The notes below the pieces were generated by a model. That model was given only the letters and a program-made list of their open reading frames with translations, ran no database searches and was not told the DNA's origin. This document shows, one piece after another, positions 15,695-18,048 of a stretch of 18,048 nucleotides of DNA. This DNA is from CAZAKZ01 sp964485695 (GTDB lineage: Bacteria; Planctomycetota; JAFGQW01). The DNA lies in the NCBI GenBank assembly GCA_964485695.1, contig CAZAKZ010000117.1, positions 1 through 18,048 on the forward strand, in the 5' to 3' direction. The translations under genes and the position numbers were made by a program. The first letter of the stretch is position 1. The number at the start of each line of letters is the position of its first letter.

Positions 15695-17350
15695 CTACGA
15701 GGTGATCTGGAACAACCAGGGATTCGCGATTGCCCGGATTCCATTAAGATCGAAGGTGGCATAGGTGCCATGCACCTTGACGCCGACGAGCGCTGCGGCG
15801 CCGGGAATGGCCACATTCGCCTGGGCGATGCCGGAGGGACTCAGCACGCCCTGGAAATTGATGAACACCGCTGGAAGGACGTTCGCCAGCGTCACGAAGA
15901 ACATGCCATCAGGCACGGCCGGAATGAACCGCCGCCCGACGGGAATTCCAGGCTGGCTGCCGCTGATTGTGAGTGCCATCACATAGTTCTGGCTACCCTC
16001 GGTAACGGCCGACAGCAGGAGCGGATAGGACGTGCCGATCTTCGGCGTTCCGGAACTGCTCAGCGAGGCGACCGGGAACGATTCGGACCAGAACGTGTAG
16101 CTCGGACTCGGCGCCGTCTGGTCTCCGGTACAGTAGATGAAGTGCAGCCCGAGCGCCGTTCGATTGAATACCGGATAGAGCGAACCACGAAAATTCGGCA
16201 GCCACATGTAGTTGAGCGCGTTGGGCGGCAGGCTTCCGGTGGTGGTCAGCTTCGCGTAGGTCGTCGGCGCAGGATCACCATCGTGCCAGCGCGCCAGAAG
16301 GAACTGGCCGGTTTCGTAATTGCGATAGGTGAAATACACCTCACCGCTGGCTTCATCGCAGGCCAGGCAGATGACGTATCCCCAGCTGTTCCCGCCGCCG
16401 GGCCTGAACTTGGCATGGGTGGTCTTGTAGACGGGCACCGGCGCGGACCATTTCAGTGCGAATCCGTCCCACTTGCGAAGCTCCCAGTTCGGGTTGCCGG
16501 TTGTCGAGCGCTGGGTGTCGTTGCCGTAGACGATGTAGACATTTCCCTGAAGATCGGCCGCCATACTGGAGAACTCGTCGTCGCTCAGGTTGACGTTGCC
16601 GAGCGGTGTCACGGTCCAGGTGGGCGATATGGCGTTCGGGTCCATCCACTGGTGATGGACGGTGTCGCCGTTGCCCGTCGAGTAGAAGGAGGCGTGGATA
16701 CGGTCGAGCACATCCACGACCAGGGAAGCGTGCTGGCAGTTCGGGGTCATGGTAAATGTCGGATTGGTAGGCGTGAATTTCATGTCCGACGCCAGCGGCT
16801 TGTCCGAACGGCTCATGATGCACCGCCAGGAGGAGGTGGTGCTGTGAAGCATCCAGACGTAGTCCTTGGAGTCGACGGCCAGGGCGGAGGTGGTGCGGCC
16901 GTAGCCGTCGGGCACGATCTGCACCTCCGTGCCCCAGGACTGCGTCGCCCGATCCCAGCGGTTGTAGAAGATGCTGCAGTTCTTGTAGTTGGTCACCTGG
17001 TGGTTCCAGGTCACGTGCAGGTTCTCCTGGCTGTCGATGGCAAGGGAGCCGGGGACGTTGCCGTAGTGACCGGCGGGATTGCTGTCGAACCCGATCTGCC
17101 ACTTGAGATTCCAGGTCTTGCCGCCATCAGAGCTCCGGGCAATGCCGAGACGCCACTCGGTGGCCGGCGGATTCAGCCGGTCCCGGTAGAGGGTGTAGAG
17201 ATTCCCCCCCCTGTCACGCACGATCACGCGCGGCCCGATGCCGGCGTGAAAAGCTCGGATGGGCCCCGTATAGACAACGGATTGCGCGGCCAGCGTCGTG
17301 GCCGTAAGGACGAGCAGGAGGACCGGACGGAGAAGTTCAACGCGACACAT
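15695..17350 (-). CDS. Secreted BNR/Asp-box propeller protein (sialidase-like) with shared C-terminal module
   Basis: 551 residues from the ATG at 17350, preceded by AAAGGAG. An upstream ATG at 17404 has poor spacing and would bury the signal peptide (LLLVLTATTLAAQ). An Asp box, SSDGGKTW (residues 73-80), and repeated blade motifs (NLYTLYRDR, NLHVTWNHQ, NVYIVYGND, EVYFTYRNYE) indicate a sialidase-type beta-propeller. The Arg triad, Asp and Tyr/Glu of true sialidases were not identified, so a binding role is as likely as catalysis. Residues about 440-551 correspond to the shared module (YVMALTISGSQPG, GVLSPSGIAQANV, IANPWLFQI), but more divergent than in the chitinases. Confidence 0.85.
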   Translation of the reverse strand: MCRVELLRPVLLLVLTATTLAAQSVVYTGPIRAFHAGIGPRVIVRDRGGNLYTLYRDRLNPPATEWRLGIARSSDGGKTWNLKWQIGFDSNPAGHYGNVPGSLAIDSQENLHVTWNHQVTNYKNCSIFYNRWDRATQSWGTEVQIVPDGYGRTTSALAVDSKDYVWMLHSTTSSWRCIMSRSDKPLASDMKFTPTNPTFTMTPNCQHASLVVDVLDRIHASFYSTGNGDTVHHQWMDPNAISPTWTVTPLGNVNLSDDEFSSMAADLQGNVYIVYGNDTQRSTTGNPNWELRKWDGFALKWSAPVPVYKTTHAKFRPGGGNSWGYVICLACDEASGEVYFTYRNYETGQFLLARWHDGDPAPTTYAKLTTTGSLPPNALNYMWLPNFRGSLYPVFNRTALGLHFIYCTGDQTAPSPSYTFWSESFPVASLSSSGTPKIGTSYPLLLSAVTEGSQNYVMALTISGSQPGIPVGRRFIPAVPDGMFFVTLANVLPAVFINFQGVLSPSGIAQANVAIPGAAALVGVKVHGTYATFDLNGIRAIANPWLFQITS

Positions 17351-17560
17351 GGCTGTTCTCCTTTCAGGGTTATCCATTCCCCGGCCGAGGGAACGGTACT
17401 GCATTCTCCTTCAGCTTACGGCGGAGCGAAAGAGGGTAGCGAGTTTCCCTGATCGAATGCTGCCAAATGCGTCGCCACAACCGGACCTCTTTCAGAGATT
17501 TACAGATTATGCAGAGACCTGGACACACCTGTATTCTGATTACTCAACCCCCTTTTTTCG
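17351..17560. other. Non-coding region upstream of the BNR gene
   Basis: It carries the leader and presumably the promoter of the BNR gene on the minus strand. No consensus pair of -35/-10 boxes was evident. The plus strand shows nothing gene-like until the remnant at 17561. Confidence 0.4.
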
Positions 17561-17640
17561 CCGGCGCGACTGCGCACTTCGCCTACGCCCTGGACAGCCC
17601 GTGGAACTTCGTCTCGAATCCGGTGCGGATTGGCATCACT
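17561..17640 (+). pseudogene. Remnant of a C-terminal module nearly identical to the second GH18 gene
   Basis: These 80 bp match 12906-12985 with six mismatches (92.5%). Five of the six are synonymous third-base changes and one gives Gln to Arg. The encoded piece, AGATAHFAYALDSPWNFVSN and PVRIGIT, is the final third of the shared module. Upstream the similarity stops abruptly at a T run, and the stop codon of the source gene is missing (the frame reads on to TGA at 17662). So a real paralogous gene once existed and was cut off here, or the segment was copied from one. Confidence 0.85.
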
Positions 17641-17997
17641 CTAACTCTCGGAGTGGAACGATGAGTGGGGGTGGGTCAACGCAGTATCAATACTCCAGGC
17701 GACTGCACCTGAGCGGATTTCCGGTCGCAGGCATCAACCCTGCAGTGGATCCCAGGTGAAGGTCGTTCGGGTTGAATCCATGATCGTGATCGCCGAAGGA
17801 TACTCTGCGGCACGTTGTTTGCGGCAGGCCAGGTCAATCCCTGATTGACCGGCGACTGCTGGCCGAGGCGTTCCCGGACGGTAACCGACGTATCCGGACG
17901 GGGACACTGCGACGCTCAGGACAACTGTCGATCGGAACGCCGTGAACGGCCACATCATCATCACTTCCGAGTCCAGACACATCCCGATGCCGTGTAG
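17641..17997. other. Non-coding or degraded region before the right terminal repeat
   Basis: No intact gene was found. A minus-strand frame (17734-17982) contains ITIMDSTRTTFTWDPLQG, which resembles the start of fibronectin-III-like domains seen in secreted proteins, but it stops at once and has no ribosome binding site. I treat it as a possible fragment only. Confidence 0.4.
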
Positions 17998-18048
17998 ATG
18001 TGCTCTCCAAGGACATATGTCCGATAAACATGCACGAGTTTGTCCGGC
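17998..18048. repeat. Right arm of the perfect 51-bp terminal inverted repeat
   Basis: Exact reverse complement of bases 1-51, with the internal palindrome at 18011-18022. The flanking base (17997) no longer matches, so the repeat boundary is sharp. Confidence 0.9.

Noticed and set aside
1..18048. Treating the window as a complete 18-kb transposon
   Set aside because: There is no transposase or integrase inside, and the left repeat cuts a gene whose missing part would lie outside. The repeats look like ends of elements pointing away from the window or an assembly break.

Overview
The window reads as chromosomal DNA from a GC-rich, selenocysteine-using environmental bacterium, most likely known only from a metagenome assembly. 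The gene content suggests Planctomycetota or a nearby lineage. The clues are a secreted HEAT-repeat protein ending in an STN-like domain, a periplasmic DUF2092/LolA-like domain fused to a TlpA-type thioredoxin domain, and several secreted proteins sharing one Ig-like C-terminal module that often ends in an 'SNPV'-type motif. This assignment rests on remembered family distributions, not on a marker gene.

Layout. Positions 1-51 and 17998-18048 are a perfect 51-bp inverted repeat. The left copy cuts a secreted beta-propeller-like gene (22-414, minus). Next is the key region, a plus-strand operon at 586-4815: an alpha/beta hydrolase, a NifS-SelD fusion (cysteine desulfurase joined to selenophosphate synthetase) and a periplasmic thioredoxin-like protein. 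The last gene has an in-frame TGA at 4480-4482, exactly where the first Cys of a CxxC motif belongs, followed at once by a SECIS-like hairpin. I read it as one 416-residue selenoprotein with a U-P-S-C active site. A conventional annotation would split or truncate it. The operon thus pairs selenium-donor synthesis with a selenium-dependent product.

At 4828-5489 (minus) lies a two-gene unit, a small acidic protein and a MNT/AbiEii-like nucleotidyltransferase, resembling a toxin-antitoxin pair. A secreted protein of unknown function follows at 5760-6740.

From 7.2 to 13.0 kb are plus-strand secreted proteins: a large protein with an HEFLH motif and a propeller-like middle, then two adjacent GH18 chitinase-type enzymes of different subfamilies, probably co-transcribed. 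On the minus strand, 13.05-17.35 kb holds a BNR/Asp-box propeller protein followed by a HEAT-repeat/STN-like protein. The C-terminal module recurs in the 7.2-kb protein, both chitinases and the BNR protein, and survives as an 80-bp gene remnant at 17561-17640.

The right end (17351-18048) holds only the remnant and non-coding or degraded DNA. The 9433-9910 gap holds a REP/MITE-like long hairpin, a minus-strand terminator-like hairpin and a good promoter for the chitinases. No tRNA, rRNA, CRISPR array or transposase gene was seen. The genes selA, selB and selC, needed for selenocysteine insertion, are not in the window.
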